From contig JAFTDQ010000053.1 of the NCBI GenBank assembly GCA_017454075.1, positions 1 through 30,918 of the forward strand: a stretch of DNA of 30,918 nt, read 5' to 3'. Positions 5,979-13,398 of this stretch are shown here, piece by piece; the first letter of the stretch is position 1; each line of letters opens with the position of its first letter. The DNA is from Clostridia bacterium (GTDB taxonomy: Bacteria; Bacillota_A; Clostridia; Oscillospirales; CAG-272). Made by a program: the position numbers and the translations under genes. The notes below the pieces were generated by a model. It was given only the letters and a program-made list of their open reading frames with translations. It searched no databases and had not been told where the DNA came from.

Positions 5979-8159
5979 TCAGTTTCTCTCGAACTCGGCG
6001 TAAAGCCCGCCGACCGAAACGGTGAACTTCCCGGTCGCCTTTTCCCATTTCATATTCTGCCCTACGTATGAAACGTCGGCGTCGGTGATCGGGAAGACGA
6101 TCTTTTCGCACTGTCCGGGCTCAAGAAATACCTTTCTGATCCCTCTCAGGCGTCTGACCCTCGGAGTGACCGGCTGCTCATGCGTTGTCAGGAACATGAG
6201 AACGGTCTCCTTTCCGGCTCTGTCCCCCGCGTTCCTGACCGTGACGGAGACGCTGTCGCCGTCCGCCTCGAGATCGCTGTATTCGTATTTTGTGTATGAC
6301 AGCCCGAAACCGAAAGGATATTCGGCCATCGGGTTTTCGCGGTAGTTGTCCGACACCCAGTGCTCGTCCGGATCGTCGGGAACGGCGACGCATTTGCGCG
6401 CCGTCGGCTTGTAATTATAATAACAAGGAAGACTTCCCGTCGATTTCGGGAAAGTGATGTCAAGTTTTCCGGACGGGTTCACGTCGCCGAAGATGATGTT
6501 CGCGAGCGCGGTTCCCTGCTGCTCTCCCGCGTACCACGCCTCGATCACGGCGGAGGATTCGGATGCCTCTTTTCCTATGACGTAGGGTCTTCCCGTGACA
6601 AGGATGAGCACGACCGGCTTACCGACCGAACTCACAGCCGAGAGGAGCTCCCTCTGGACGTCGGGGAGAAGCAGATCGACAGAGTCGTTGCCCTCTCCGC
6701 AGGTGAGCGGGTTGCCGCCCTCTTCGTCGCCCCACGGTCCTCCCCAGAACGAAGACGAGTTGTCGCCGAGAACGACGACCGAGACGTCGGCCTCGCGCGC
6801 CGCGCTGACTGCTGCTTCGATTCCTCCCTCGGAGGTCGGAACGGTCACGCAGCTGCCTTTTGCGTATATCACTCTGTCTTTGCCGACGACGTTTTCTATT
6901 CCCTGCCTGATCCCTACGCTGTATTCTTCCGGTCCCTTCGGAACGTATCCTCCGAGTCTCGGATAATCGGCGTTCGGTCCTATGACGGCAATTTTGCCGA
7001 TTTTTTTGGACAGCGGAAGAACGCCGTCGTTCTTGAGCAGAACGACGCTCTCCTCAGCGGCCCGGAGCGCGAGCGACGCGGCTTTTTCCGAGTGGATACT
7101 TTCAAGCGCGTCGACCGAAGCGTACGGCCTCTCGAAAAGACCGAGGCGGAATTTCATGGCGAGAACGTTTTTCACCGCTCCGTCTATGCGGCTGAGCGGG
7201 AATCTGCCGTCGGCGACGGCTTTTTTAAGTTCTTCGCCGTAGCCGTACGCGTAGGGCAGTTCGTGGTCAACGCCGGCCGCCATCGTAATCATCCCGGCGC
7301 CGAGCGCGTCATGCGCCGAATGATGTTCGTCTATGATGTTTCTGACGGCTCCGGAGTCGGAGCATATGCAGCCGTCCCACCCCAGCTCGCCCCTCAGGAC
7401 GTCGGTGAGCCAGTAATGCGATCCGTGCATCGGAACGCCGTCTATTTCGCTGTAAGCAGGCATGAGAGCATAGGCGCCGCCGTCAATGAGACAGGCGCGG
7501 AAGGGTTCGAGCATCGTTTCCCTGACCTCCCGTTCGCCTATTTCGGAAGGCGCCGAGTTCACTCCGCCCTCGGGGCATCCGTGCGCGAGAAAATGCTTGG
7601 GGGTGGCCGCGACGTCATGCGCCTGAAGTCCCTTTACGTACTCCGTCCCCATAAGGGAGGTGAGATACGGGTCTTCGCCGTAATTCTCCTCAGTTCTGCC
7701 CCATCTCGGATCGCGGGAGAGATCCACGTTCGGGGCGTAGCTCTGACGTATCCCGACGGCCTCCGCCTCGGTTCCGATGACCTCGGCGATCTCTCTCACG
7801 AGTCCGGGATCAAAGCTGCATCCGAGACCTATGCAGGCCGGGAAAACAGTCGCGCCGCTGAACATAAGTCCGTGTATGGATTCGCCGGCGATGATGAGCG
7901 GGATGCCGAGACGTGTTCCCTCGATCTGTATTTTCTGTATATAATTCACGTCGGCGGGATCGGTTCTGTCCCATATATAGGTGGACCCGTAGCCGAGCTC
8001 GGGATATTTCCCGTCCTTTGCGATTTCAAGCAGATCCCCGAAGCGCATGAACATCGACAGCTGGACGAATTTCTCGTCGAGCGTCATGCGCGAAATAAGA
8101 TCGTTTACCCTGTCTTCCACCGATGCGTTTCTGTTTCTGTACAATTCGAGTTCTGCCAT
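5979..8159 (-). CDS. Glycoside hydrolase family 3 beta-glycosidase
   Basis: Encodes 726 residues with no signal peptide, so the enzyme is cytoplasmic. The N-terminal TIM-barrel (about 20-340) carries the GH3 signatures NVDLSRDPRWGRTEENYGEDPYL, KHF (188-190) and the nucleophile loop GWDGCICSDSGA, with Asp268 as predicted nucleophile. The second alpha/beta domain (about 365-570) begins EESVVLLKNDGVLPL and holds LTCGEGNDSVDLLLPDVQ, whose Glu is the likely acid/base. A fibronectin III-like domain closes the protein (from about 640, after YPFGFGLSYTKYEYSDL). The layout is that of full-length GH3 beta-glucosidases or beta-xylosidases; the exact substrate cannot be read from sequence. It acts by retaining hydrolysis on imported oligosaccharides. 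It has its own promoter (8209-8237) and leads a run of lipoprotein genes; the ROK regulator gene lies upstream. Confidence 0.93.
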   Translation of the reverse strand: MAELELYRNRNASVEDRVNDLISRMTLDEKFVQLSMFMRFGDLLEIAKDGKYPELGYGSTYIWDRTDPADVNYIQKIQIEGTRLGIPLIIAGESIHGLMFSGATVFPACIGLGCSFDPGLVREIAEVIGTEAEAVGIRQSYAPNVDLSRDPRWGRTEENYGEDPYLTSLMGTEYVKGLQAHDVAATPKHFLAHGCPEGGVNSAPSEIGEREVRETMLEPFRACLIDGGAYALMPAYSEIDGVPMHGSHYWLTDVLRGELGWDGCICSDSGAVRNIIDEHHSAHDALGAGMITMAAGVDHELPYAYGYGEELKKAVADGRFPLSRIDGAVKNVLAMKFRLGLFERPYASVDALESIHSEKAASLALRAAEESVVLLKNDGVLPLSKKIGKIAVIGPNADYPRLGGYVPKGPEEYSVGIRQGIENVVGKDRVIYAKGSCVTVPTSEGGIEAAVSAAREADVSVVVLGDNSSSFWGGPWGDEEGGNPLTCGEGNDSVDLLLPDVQRELLSAVSSVGKPVVLILVTGRPYVIGKEASESSAVIEAWYAGEQQGTALANIIFGDVNPSGKLDITFPKSTGSLPCYYNYKPTARKCVAVPDDPDEHWVSDNYRENPMAEYPFGFGLSYTKYEYSDLEADGDSVSVTVRNAGDRAGKETVLMFLTTHEQPVTPRVRRLRGIRKVFLEPGQCEKIVFPITDADVSYVGQNMKWEKATGKFTVSVGGLYAEFERN

Positions 8160-8208
8160 AATTCACCCCTTTAAAAAATCTGCCGACCATATTCCAGCAT
8201 ACGGAGTT

Positions 8209-8237
8209 ATTTTATCATTTGTTCAAAGATAAGTCAA
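8209..8237 (-). promoter_or_regulatory. Sigma-A promoter of the GH3-lipoprotein unit
   Basis: Minus-strand TTGACT (8237-8232), a 17-bp spacer and TAAAAT (8214-8209), about 50 bp before the GH3 start codon, which is preceded by AAAGGGG. Confidence 0.8.
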
Positions 8238-8248
8238 CCTCATATTCG

Positions 8249-8271
8249 GACATTGTTTGAAATAACATGTC
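8249..8271. promoter_or_regulatory. Possible operator upstream of the GH3 promoter
   Basis: An inverted repeat, gacat-t-gtt / aac-atgtc, with an AT-rich centre lies just upstream of the -35 box. Its place fits a binding site for the ROK regulator encoded next door. This is inferred from position and symmetry only. Confidence 0.35.
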
Positions 8272-8326
8272 TAAAATCGAGCGCAATGGACGCAATAAAA
8301 GTCCCCGGCCTGAATGCATCCTATAC

Positions 8327-8357
8327 CGAAAAACGGGAAGACGCGCGCCTTCCCGTT
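8327..8357 (-). terminator. Terminator after the ROK regulator gene
   Basis: A perfect 9-bp stem, aacgggaag/cttcccgtt (8332-8340 with 8349-8357), is followed on the minus strand by TTTCGG after a stem ending in TT. GACGTTTTTT on the plus-strand side makes it possibly bidirectional. It separates the ROK gene from the GH3 promoter. Confidence 0.65.
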
Positions 8358-8391
8358 GACGTTTTTTCGCTTTTCACTCCCCTGAGATGAT

Positions 8392-9606
8392 TTAAGTCGC
8401 CCGGGACGCGGCGTTTCTTTTGTCCATCGGAGCGCCGGCGTTGATAAGCGTCCGCTCCATGACGTTTGCAGCCGATCCGACGATCACCGCCCCGTCGTAA
8501 TCCGTCGGACCGGGGACCACCGACACGGACGCCGCGATCGCGCCGAGCAGCGAGCCCTTGATCTCTTTTTCAAGCAGAGGGACGGCATGCTCCGAGCATC
8601 TCGACATCTCGCCGGAGAAAATGACGCATTCGAGTCCGAGCGTATTCGTCAGGCCGGCGAGCACGGACGCGAGCTTCATCATGCCGTCGTCAAATATCCT
8701 GACTGCGACGGGGTCTCCGCAATTTACGAGTCCGCAGAAGGTCTCCCCTTCGACAGGCGTTCCTGTCGCCGCGCGGTACTGTTCTCTGAATCTGCCCAAG
8801 GAGCAGTATATTTCGAGGCAGCCGTTAAGTCCGCAGGAGCATTTCGGACCGTTCACGTCGACCGAAAGGTGTCCGATTTCACCTGCCGTCCCGATCTTTC
8901 CGCGGTGGAGCCTGCCGTCGAAGATAAGTCCTGCGCCCACGCCGTATCCCGCGAGCAGGAACAAAACGCTCCCGCTCGACACGGCGGGGTTGTAAATAAG
9001 CTGTGAAAGAGCGCCGCATTTCGCGTTGTGCTCAACGAAAACGGGATATCCGAAGCGCGAAAATTCGTCGGTGAAGTCGGTGTTTTCCCACCCGGGCACT
9101 CCGCTGACAAGCTCTATGTGAGAGGTCTGTGAGTTGAACGGACCGGGGACCGCGATGCCAAGACCCATAATCCTGCATCTGTCGGATATTTCGCCGAGCA
9201 TATTCCCGACCATCGTCTTCAGCATTCCGAGCGCCTCCGGCACGTCTCCGTTTTCATACTGCCGTTGTTCCCGCATCAGGATTTCTCCGTCAAGTCTTAC
9301 GATCGCGCAGGTTACGTATCGCCGCTCTATCAGCAGTGACACCGAGCATATTTCGGGATTCAGCTTGAGCCCTATAGCAGGACGCCGCGTGAAGCCGCTC
9401 ATCTGTCCGGTCTCGACGACTATGCCCATATCGAGCATATCACGGATTATATACGTCATCGTCGCCTGCGTAAGACCAGTTTTTCCTGCCAGATCCGCAC
9501 GGGACATTTCCCTGTTTTTGCACAGATGATATATTATTTTCCTCATGTTTTCCGCGCGTATGCTGCGCGCGTTCATTCCGAGACCGATTTCGTTGCTTAT
9601 CCCCAT
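8392..9606 (-). CDS. ROK-family transcriptional regulator
   Basis: Encodes about 404 residues from the ATG at 9606; a GTG at 9615 in the same frame is an alternative start. The N-terminal winged helix-turn-helix (about 20-85, MSRADLAGKTGLTQATMTYIIRDML) is followed by a ROK sugar-kinase-like domain. That domain holds the glycine-rich GIAVPGPF, the EHNAKCGAL loop, and the zinc site formed by His in GEIGHLSVD and the cysteines of KCSCGLNGCLE. The presence of a DNA-binding domain points to a NagC/XylR-type regulator rather than a kinase. Family members bind a sugar or sugar phosphate and release DNA. It lies between the GH172 and GH3 genes and near a perfect inverted repeat (9623-9657) and another (8249-8271), so local control of these glycosidases is likely. 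The ligand is unknown. Confidence 0.92.
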   Translation of the reverse strand: MGISNEIGLGMNARSIRAENMRKIIYHLCKNREMSRADLAGKTGLTQATMTYIIRDMLDMGIVVETGQMSGFTRRPAIGLKLNPEICSVSLLIERRYVTCAIVRLDGEILMREQRQYENGDVPEALGMLKTMVGNMLGEISDRCRIMGLGIAVPGPFNSQTSHIELVSGVPGWENTDFTDEFSRFGYPVFVEHNAKCGALSQLIYNPAVSSGSVLFLLAGYGVGAGLIFDGRLHRGKIGTAGEIGHLSVDVNGPKCSCGLNGCLEIYCSLGRFREQYRAATGTPVEGETFCGLVNCGDPVAVRIFDDGMMKLASVLAGLTNTLGLECVIFSGEMSRCSEHAVPLLEKEIKGSLLGAIAASVSVVPGPTDYDGAVIVGSAANVMERTLINAGAPMDKRNAASRAT

Positions 9607-9622
9607 ACTTTTCACCCGACAG

Positions 9623-9657
9623 ACATCCCGCGGATATTGACATAAACCGCGGGATGT
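9623..9657. promoter_or_regulatory. Perfect 11-bp inverted repeat, likely operator
   Basis: acatcccgcgg (9623-9633) and its exact complement ccgcgggatgt (9647-9657) surround a 13-bp AT-rich spacer. The repeat overlaps the -35 box and spacer of the plus-strand promoter at 9637-9665 and lies just before the ROK gene. No T-tract follows on either strand, so it is better read as a protein-binding site than as a terminator. Confidence 0.6.
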
Positions 9658-9665
9658 GATATAAT
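9637..9665 (+). promoter_or_regulatory. Fully consensus plus-strand promoter, antisense to the GH172 gene
   Basis: TTGACA (9637-9642), exactly 17 bp, TATAAT (9660-9665), with an extended -10 TGA before it. Predicted start is near 9672. No convincing plus-strand gene follows until the FGGY kinase at 10913, so the transcript would run antisense through the GH172 gene and could serve as a long leader for the kinase. Confidence 0.65.
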
Positions 9666-9720
9666 TCCCGATGTTAAATACTTTAATAAATCTCTCGTGA
9701 CCCCGTTTGTCGGTCGCGGC

Positions 9721-10800
9721 TCAGATTATCTCGAGCCCGTCCCTGTCGGGAAGCTCTCTGACCGGCTGCGGCCGGTCGAGATAATAGAAGGCGACCGAGC
9801 TGATATCGTCCTGAAGCGGGAGATAACGGCGACCGCTTCTCCATCCGAGCGCCTGTATCGTGACCTTAATGTTCTCGTCGAAAAACACGGGATCGTTGAG
9901 GTGCCAGCGATAGAGCGAAAACCTCGACTGCGAGCGATAAAGCGCGTTGTTTCCGAGATGGGCCATGCCGGTATACGGAGTTGAAAACTCCTTGTATCCC
10001 GCGTCGTCGAAATTGTACGCTCCGCAGAAATAGTCCTCGGTCCCCGTTCCGCATATAGTCGGGAATTCGTCGTCGCCGTCAAGATAGAACTTGATCTCTC
10101 CTTCGCCCCACCAGCCCGAGTTGTTCACGCCCCAGAGCATGTAGGTCCCAACGTATTGACCTTTGCCCCTGACTCCGTCGAGGATCGTATACACGTCCTT
10201 GTAGGGGAGCGGGTTTGTCCTGTTGAACGACGCGTGGAAATATCCGGCGTTACCCTCGATTTTTCCGAGCACGTAATCTACCTGCCAGTATATTATTGTA
10301 TCGGTATCGGCAAGATTTTCGATCTCCAGCCGGAAGCCTTTTCTGAACGGCATGGTCCAGTAGCAGTTCATGCCGAAACGCGGGTTGACGCACACCGCGA
10401 GCGAGCTGACCTGATGAAATTCGTTTTTGTTCATTTCGGGAATCTGAGTGCAGGCGAAAAAATCCGATATCGGGCATTCCACGGACGGGAAATCCTCGCT
10501 GTCCCAGAAAAGCCTGACGACCGAGTACCTGAAATTACCCACGGGCGTCATCCAGATGTGTCTGATCTCTCCCTCGCCCTTTATATCGCAGAACGTCATT
10601 TTTGTATGCGCGGGAACGTTCGTCGACGGCGATACCTTCCAGCCTATGCCGAGATCCCTCGCGCAGTCGGCGCCCGTCCCCTCGGCAAGCGAACCTGCCT
10701 TCCCTTTTTCTCCGGTCGGATTTTCGGCGCACGCCGAACGCGTTTTGAGGTCGCTTATCCTCGATAAACCGCCGAGGACGCCGTATTCGTATGGATGCAT
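9721..10800 (-). CDS. GH172 (DUF2961) glycoside hydrolase
   Basis: Encodes 359 residues. The start chosen is the ATG at 10800, because AAGGAG lies 7 bp before it; the frame is open further to a TTG at 10845 without support. No signal peptide is present, so the protein is cytoplasmic. The DUF2961 signatures are clear: GLSRISDLKTRSACAENPTGEKG near the start, GEGEIRHIWMT (75-85), GWWGEGEIKFYLDGDDEFPTI (229-249) and GTGTEDYFCGAY (251-262). Glu233/Glu235 and Glu255 are the probable catalytic carboxylates. Family members characterised so far are alpha-D-fructofuranosidase/difructose-anhydride enzymes and alpha-D-arabinofuranosidases. It is followed by the ROK gene on the same strand and is divergent from an FGGY kinase and a KpsF-type isomerase, which fits release and catabolism of a furanosyl sugar. 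The exact substrate is not known. Confidence 0.9.
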   Translation of the reverse strand: MHPYEYGVLGGLSRISDLKTRSACAENPTGEKGKAGSLAEGTGADCARDLGIGWKVSPSTNVPAHTKMTFCDIKGEGEIRHIWMTPVGNFRYSVVRLFWDSEDFPSVECPISDFFACTQIPEMNKNEFHQVSSLAVCVNPRFGMNCYWTMPFRKGFRLEIENLADTDTIIYWQVDYVLGKIEGNAGYFHASFNRTNPLPYKDVYTILDGVRGKGQYVGTYMLWGVNNSGWWGEGEIKFYLDGDDEFPTICGTGTEDYFCGAYNFDDAGYKEFSTPYTGMAHLGNNALYRSQSRFSLYRWHLNDPVFFDENIKVTIQALGWRSGRRYLPLQDDISSVAFYYLDRPQPVRELPDRDGLEII

Positions 10801-10836
10801 ATCTGATCTCCTTGTTGTACCCTTTTTGGTGTATTC

Positions 10837-10842
10837 ATTATA
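10837..10842 (-). promoter_or_regulatory. -10 box of the GH172 gene
   Basis: A perfect TATAAT on the minus strand places the transcript start about 30 bp before the GH172 ATG. No good -35 hexamer is seen, which suggests dependence on an activator or weak basal activity. On the plus strand, no clear promoter or strong ribosome binding site is visible for the FGGY gene. Confidence 0.45.
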
Positions 10843-10912
10843 CAACGGATTTCCCTTCCGGGTATGAACTAAATGTTAAAATATTAAAACGTAAAATTTT
10901 TGGCACTGAACG

Positions 10913-12190
10913 ATGAAAAGAATAGGTATCGACATAGGAACAACGACCGTCTGCATATCCGTTGCAGGCGAAAACAACCGTGTTTTGAGTTCCGCCGCCA
11001 TGAAGAACACCTCCCGTATCGGAGCGAAAAACGATTTTGAATCCCTTCAGGACGCCGACGCGATCCTTGAGATCTGCATCCGGCTCATTGATTCGGCGAA
11101 AACGCAATACCCCGACGCGGTCTCGATAGGCGTCACGGGACAAATGCACGGGATCCTGTACGTTGACGACTCCGGCAAAGCGGTTTCTCCCCTGTTCGGA
11201 TGGCAGGACGGGCGCGGAGACCTGCCTTTCTCCCGCGGGACTTACGCTTCGTACGTCAGCGAGGCGTGCGGCAGACCGGTTTCGACCGGCTACGGGATAA
11301 CCACACATTTCCACAACGCGATGAACGGCCTGGTGCCCGGCAACGCATCCAAAATATGCACTGTACCCGACTACGTCGCGATGAGGCTTTGCTCGCTCTC
11401 ATCGCCCGTGATGCACCCATCGATGGCAGCTTCCGTCGGCTGCTTTGACCTTCAGCGCGGCATCTTCGACCTTACTGCCGTCGAGCGGCTCGGACTCGAC
11501 GCCGGGATACTGCCGGAAATTGTCTCAAGCCCGGCTGTGATCGGCGAATATTGCGGAATGTCGGTCAGGTGCGCGATAGGAGACAATCAGGCTTCATTCC
11601 TCGGTTCGGGAGCCGACGAAAGCTCGATCCTCGTCAACGTCGGAACGGGCGCGCAGATTTGCGTCGCGGGCAAAGGGACCGAAATAAACGGGATAGAGAT
11701 CCGGCCGTATCTCAACGGGGATTTCATCACCGTAGGCGCCTCCCTCTCGGGTGGCTCGGCTTATGCAATGCTTGAGAAGTTTTTTTCGGGCGTAGCCGGT
11801 CTCGCCGGCGCGGGTTGTGAAAGTCTCTATTCCGCGATGGACAAGGCGCTTGAACAATACGGGAAAACCCCGACGCTGAAAGTGGACACGCGTTTCTGCG
11901 GGACGCGCGCCGACCCGTCGGTGCGCGGGGCGATCACCAACATATCGCCTGAAAACTTCACTCCGGAGCAGCTCATGCTCGGATTCACCGACGGAATAGC
12001 GGAGGAGCTTTATTCGATGTACGAATACATGCCGTCGGGGCAGACGCGTCTCATCGGCTCCGGCAACGGTATGCGGCGGAACAAGGCGCTGCGCCGTTCG
12101 GTGGAAAAGATCTTCGGTATGACGGTCGATCTTGTCGGAAACGAAGAGGAAGCCGCATACGGCGCGGCGATCCTGCAAGCGAAAGAATGA
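10913..12190 (+). CDS. FGGY-family carbohydrate kinase, sedoheptulokinase-like
   Basis: Encodes 425 residues, shorter than the usual 480-510 of the family. It phosphorylates a sugar with ATP in the cytoplasm. The N-terminal actin-like lobe starts GIDIGTTTVCISV (phosphate loop) and contains VTGQMHGILYVD (74-85) and FGWQDGRGD (95-103), motifs nearest to the sedoheptulokinase-like branch. The second lobe has IGDNQASFLGSG with Asp224 as likely catalytic base, VNVGTGAQICVAG (adenosine and phosphate binding) and a C-terminal GSGNGMRRNKALRRSVEKIF / EEEAAYGAAI helix pair. The substrate is probably a ketose or pentose. It is followed 42 bp later by the KpsF/GutQ-type isomerase gene and is divergent from GH172. 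Together these could convert released D-arabinose or a ketose to a pentose phosphate intermediate. Confidence 0.88.
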   Translation: MKRIGIDIGTTTVCISVAGENNRVLSSAAMKNTSRIGAKNDFESLQDADAILEICIRLIDSAKTQYPDAVSIGVTGQMHGILYVDDSGKAVSPLFGWQDGRGDLPFSRGTYASYVSEACGRPVSTGYGITTHFHNAMNGLVPGNASKICTVPDYVAMRLCSLSSPVMHPSMAASVGCFDLQRGIFDLTAVERLGLDAGILPEIVSSPAVIGEYCGMSVRCAIGDNQASFLGSGADESSILVNVGTGAQICVAGKGTEINGIEIRPYLNGDFITVGASLSGGSAYAMLEKFFSGVAGLAGAGCESLYSAMDKALEQYGKTPTLKVDTRFCGTRADPSVRGAITNISPENFTPEQLMLGFTDGIAEELYSMYEYMPSGQTRLIGSGNGMRRNKALRRSVEKIFGMTVDLVGNEEEAAYGAAILQAKE

Positions 12191-12232
12191 CGGAACGCTC
12201 AACAGTCCCGTAAAAGTAGAGGAATTGATCTA

Positions 12233-13192
12233 ATGAACCGTACGGAAAGAGCAAAAGAAATATTCAACAAAGAAATCAGGGCGCTCGAACTCACCCGCGA
12301 TTCGCTAGGAAAAGAATTTGAAAGGCTCGTCGAGCTCACGCTGAACTGCACCGGAAAGGTCATAATAACCGGCATGGGCAAGCCCGGGCATATCGGCACG
12401 AAGATCGCGGCGTCGCTTTCGAGTCTCGGCACGCCGTCGTTCTACATGCACCCCGGCGAGGCGATGCACGGCGATCTCGGGATGGTATCGAAAAACGACC
12501 TTGTCATAATCCTGAGCTACAGCGGAGAGAGCGACGAGATAAAGACTATCCTCCCGACGCTTAAGATCACCGGCTGCGTGACCGTCGGGATAACCGGGAA
12601 CCCGTCCTCAACCCTGGCGAAAGCGGCCGATCTCAATATCATATTCCCGAAGTTTTCCGAGGCCTGCGGCCTCGGGCTCGCGCCGACATCGAGCACAACC
12701 GCCCTGCTCGCGCTCGGCGACGCCCTCGCCGTCGTCGCCTCGGAGGAGCGCGGATGGACGAGGCAGGATTTCGGTATCCATCACCCAGCGGGCTCCCTTG
12801 GCAAGAAGATCCTTATAAAGGCCGGGGCGCTTGCGAAAACCGGAGAGAAAAACGCCGTTCTCGACGTCTCAGCACCGCTGAGCGACGTCATTCGCGAGTT
12901 CTCCTCAAAGGGACTCCGTTCGGTGACCGTCACGGAAAACAGCAGGATAAAAGGAATTATAACCGAAAAGACGCTCTCCTCGATACTGAGCTCCGGCGCC
13001 GACATTTACTCGGAAAAAGCCGGTAAGCACGCCCTGCCCTGCCCCACGGTCTTACCGGAGGATACGGCGCTCACCGCCGCCGGGATCATGAAGAAAAACG
13101 GGCTCCCGTCCCTCCCGGTCACGGACGAAAACGGAGTGCCGGTCGGGACGATCCTTCTCGAGGACGTCACCGCCGCAGGGATCATCGTATAA
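12233..13192 (+). CDS. KpsF/GutQ-family sugar-phosphate isomerase (arabinose-5-phosphate isomerase type)
   Basis: Encodes 319 residues: an N-terminal SIS domain (about 30-190) and two CBS domains (about 205-319). Family signatures are GMGKPGHIG (47-55, where most members have GMGKSGHIG), HPGEAMHGDLGM (73-84), SYSGESDEI (95-103), SEACGLGLAPTSSTTA (142-157) and HHPAGSLGKK (183-192). Lys50, Glu102, Glu143 and the HHPAG histidine match the known active-site residues of E. coli KdsD. The reaction known for the family is D-ribulose 5-phosphate to D-arabinose 5-phosphate, reversible. No Kdo or LPS gene is near, and the organism looks Gram-positive, so a catabolic role together with the upstream FGGY kinase is more likely than a role in Kdo synthesis. 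AGAGG lies 10 bp before the ATG. Confidence 0.9.
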   Translation: MNRTERAKEIFNKEIRALELTRDSLGKEFERLVELTLNCTGKVIITGMGKPGHIGTKIAASLSSLGTPSFYMHPGEAMHGDLGMVSKNDLVIILSYSGESDEIKTILPTLKITGCVTVGITGNPSSTLAKAADLNIIFPKFSEACGLGLAPTSSTTALLALGDALAVVASEERGWTRQDFGIHHPAGSLGKKILIKAGALAKTGEKNAVLDVSAPLSDVIREFSSKGLRSVTVTENSRIKGIITEKTLSSILSSGADIYSEKAGKHALPCPTVLPEDTALTAAGIMKKNGLPSLPVTDENGVPVGTILLEDVTAAGIIV

Positions 13193-13262
13193 CTTAAAAA
13201 GCCCCTCCCGCATGACGCCGTCGGGTTCGACGTTCGTCACTGAGTTTATATTAAAAAGTTTT

Positions 13263-13290
13263 CGCCCGCCCGGGTTGTCCCGGGCGGGCG
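13263..13290. terminator. Bidirectional terminator between convergent genes
   Basis: A perfect 12-bp GC stem (13263-13274 with 13279-13290, TTGT loop). On the minus strand it is followed by AAAACTTTTT. It sits between the convergent isomerase and rny genes and can end both transcripts. A second hairpin, cggcgga/tccgccg, lies at 13319-13336. Confidence 0.75.
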
Positions 13291-13398
13291 ATTCGTTCAA
13301 ACAGATAATATATATTTTCGGCGGACATATCCGCCGTGAACTGCGAAGTTGTTCTATATAAAATCTATCTTCTCCGGTTTTAAGGCACCGGTTGCGCC

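Noticed and set aside
6360..8174. Long plus-strand open frame of about 600 codons
   Set aside because: It lies opposite the GH3 gene, whose protein has all family signatures; the plus-strand translation is Arg/Val-rich and matches nothing, a shadow of GC-rich codons.
9697..9984. 95-residue plus-strand frame downstream of the perfect promoter
   Set aside because: It is antisense to conserved GH172 codons with no ribosome binding site, so it is probably not a gene even if transcribed.
10913..12190. Ordinary xylulokinase (xylB)
   Set aside because: The kinase is shorter than XylB and its VTGQMHGI / FGWQDGRG motifs fit the sedoheptulokinase-like branch better; substrate left open.
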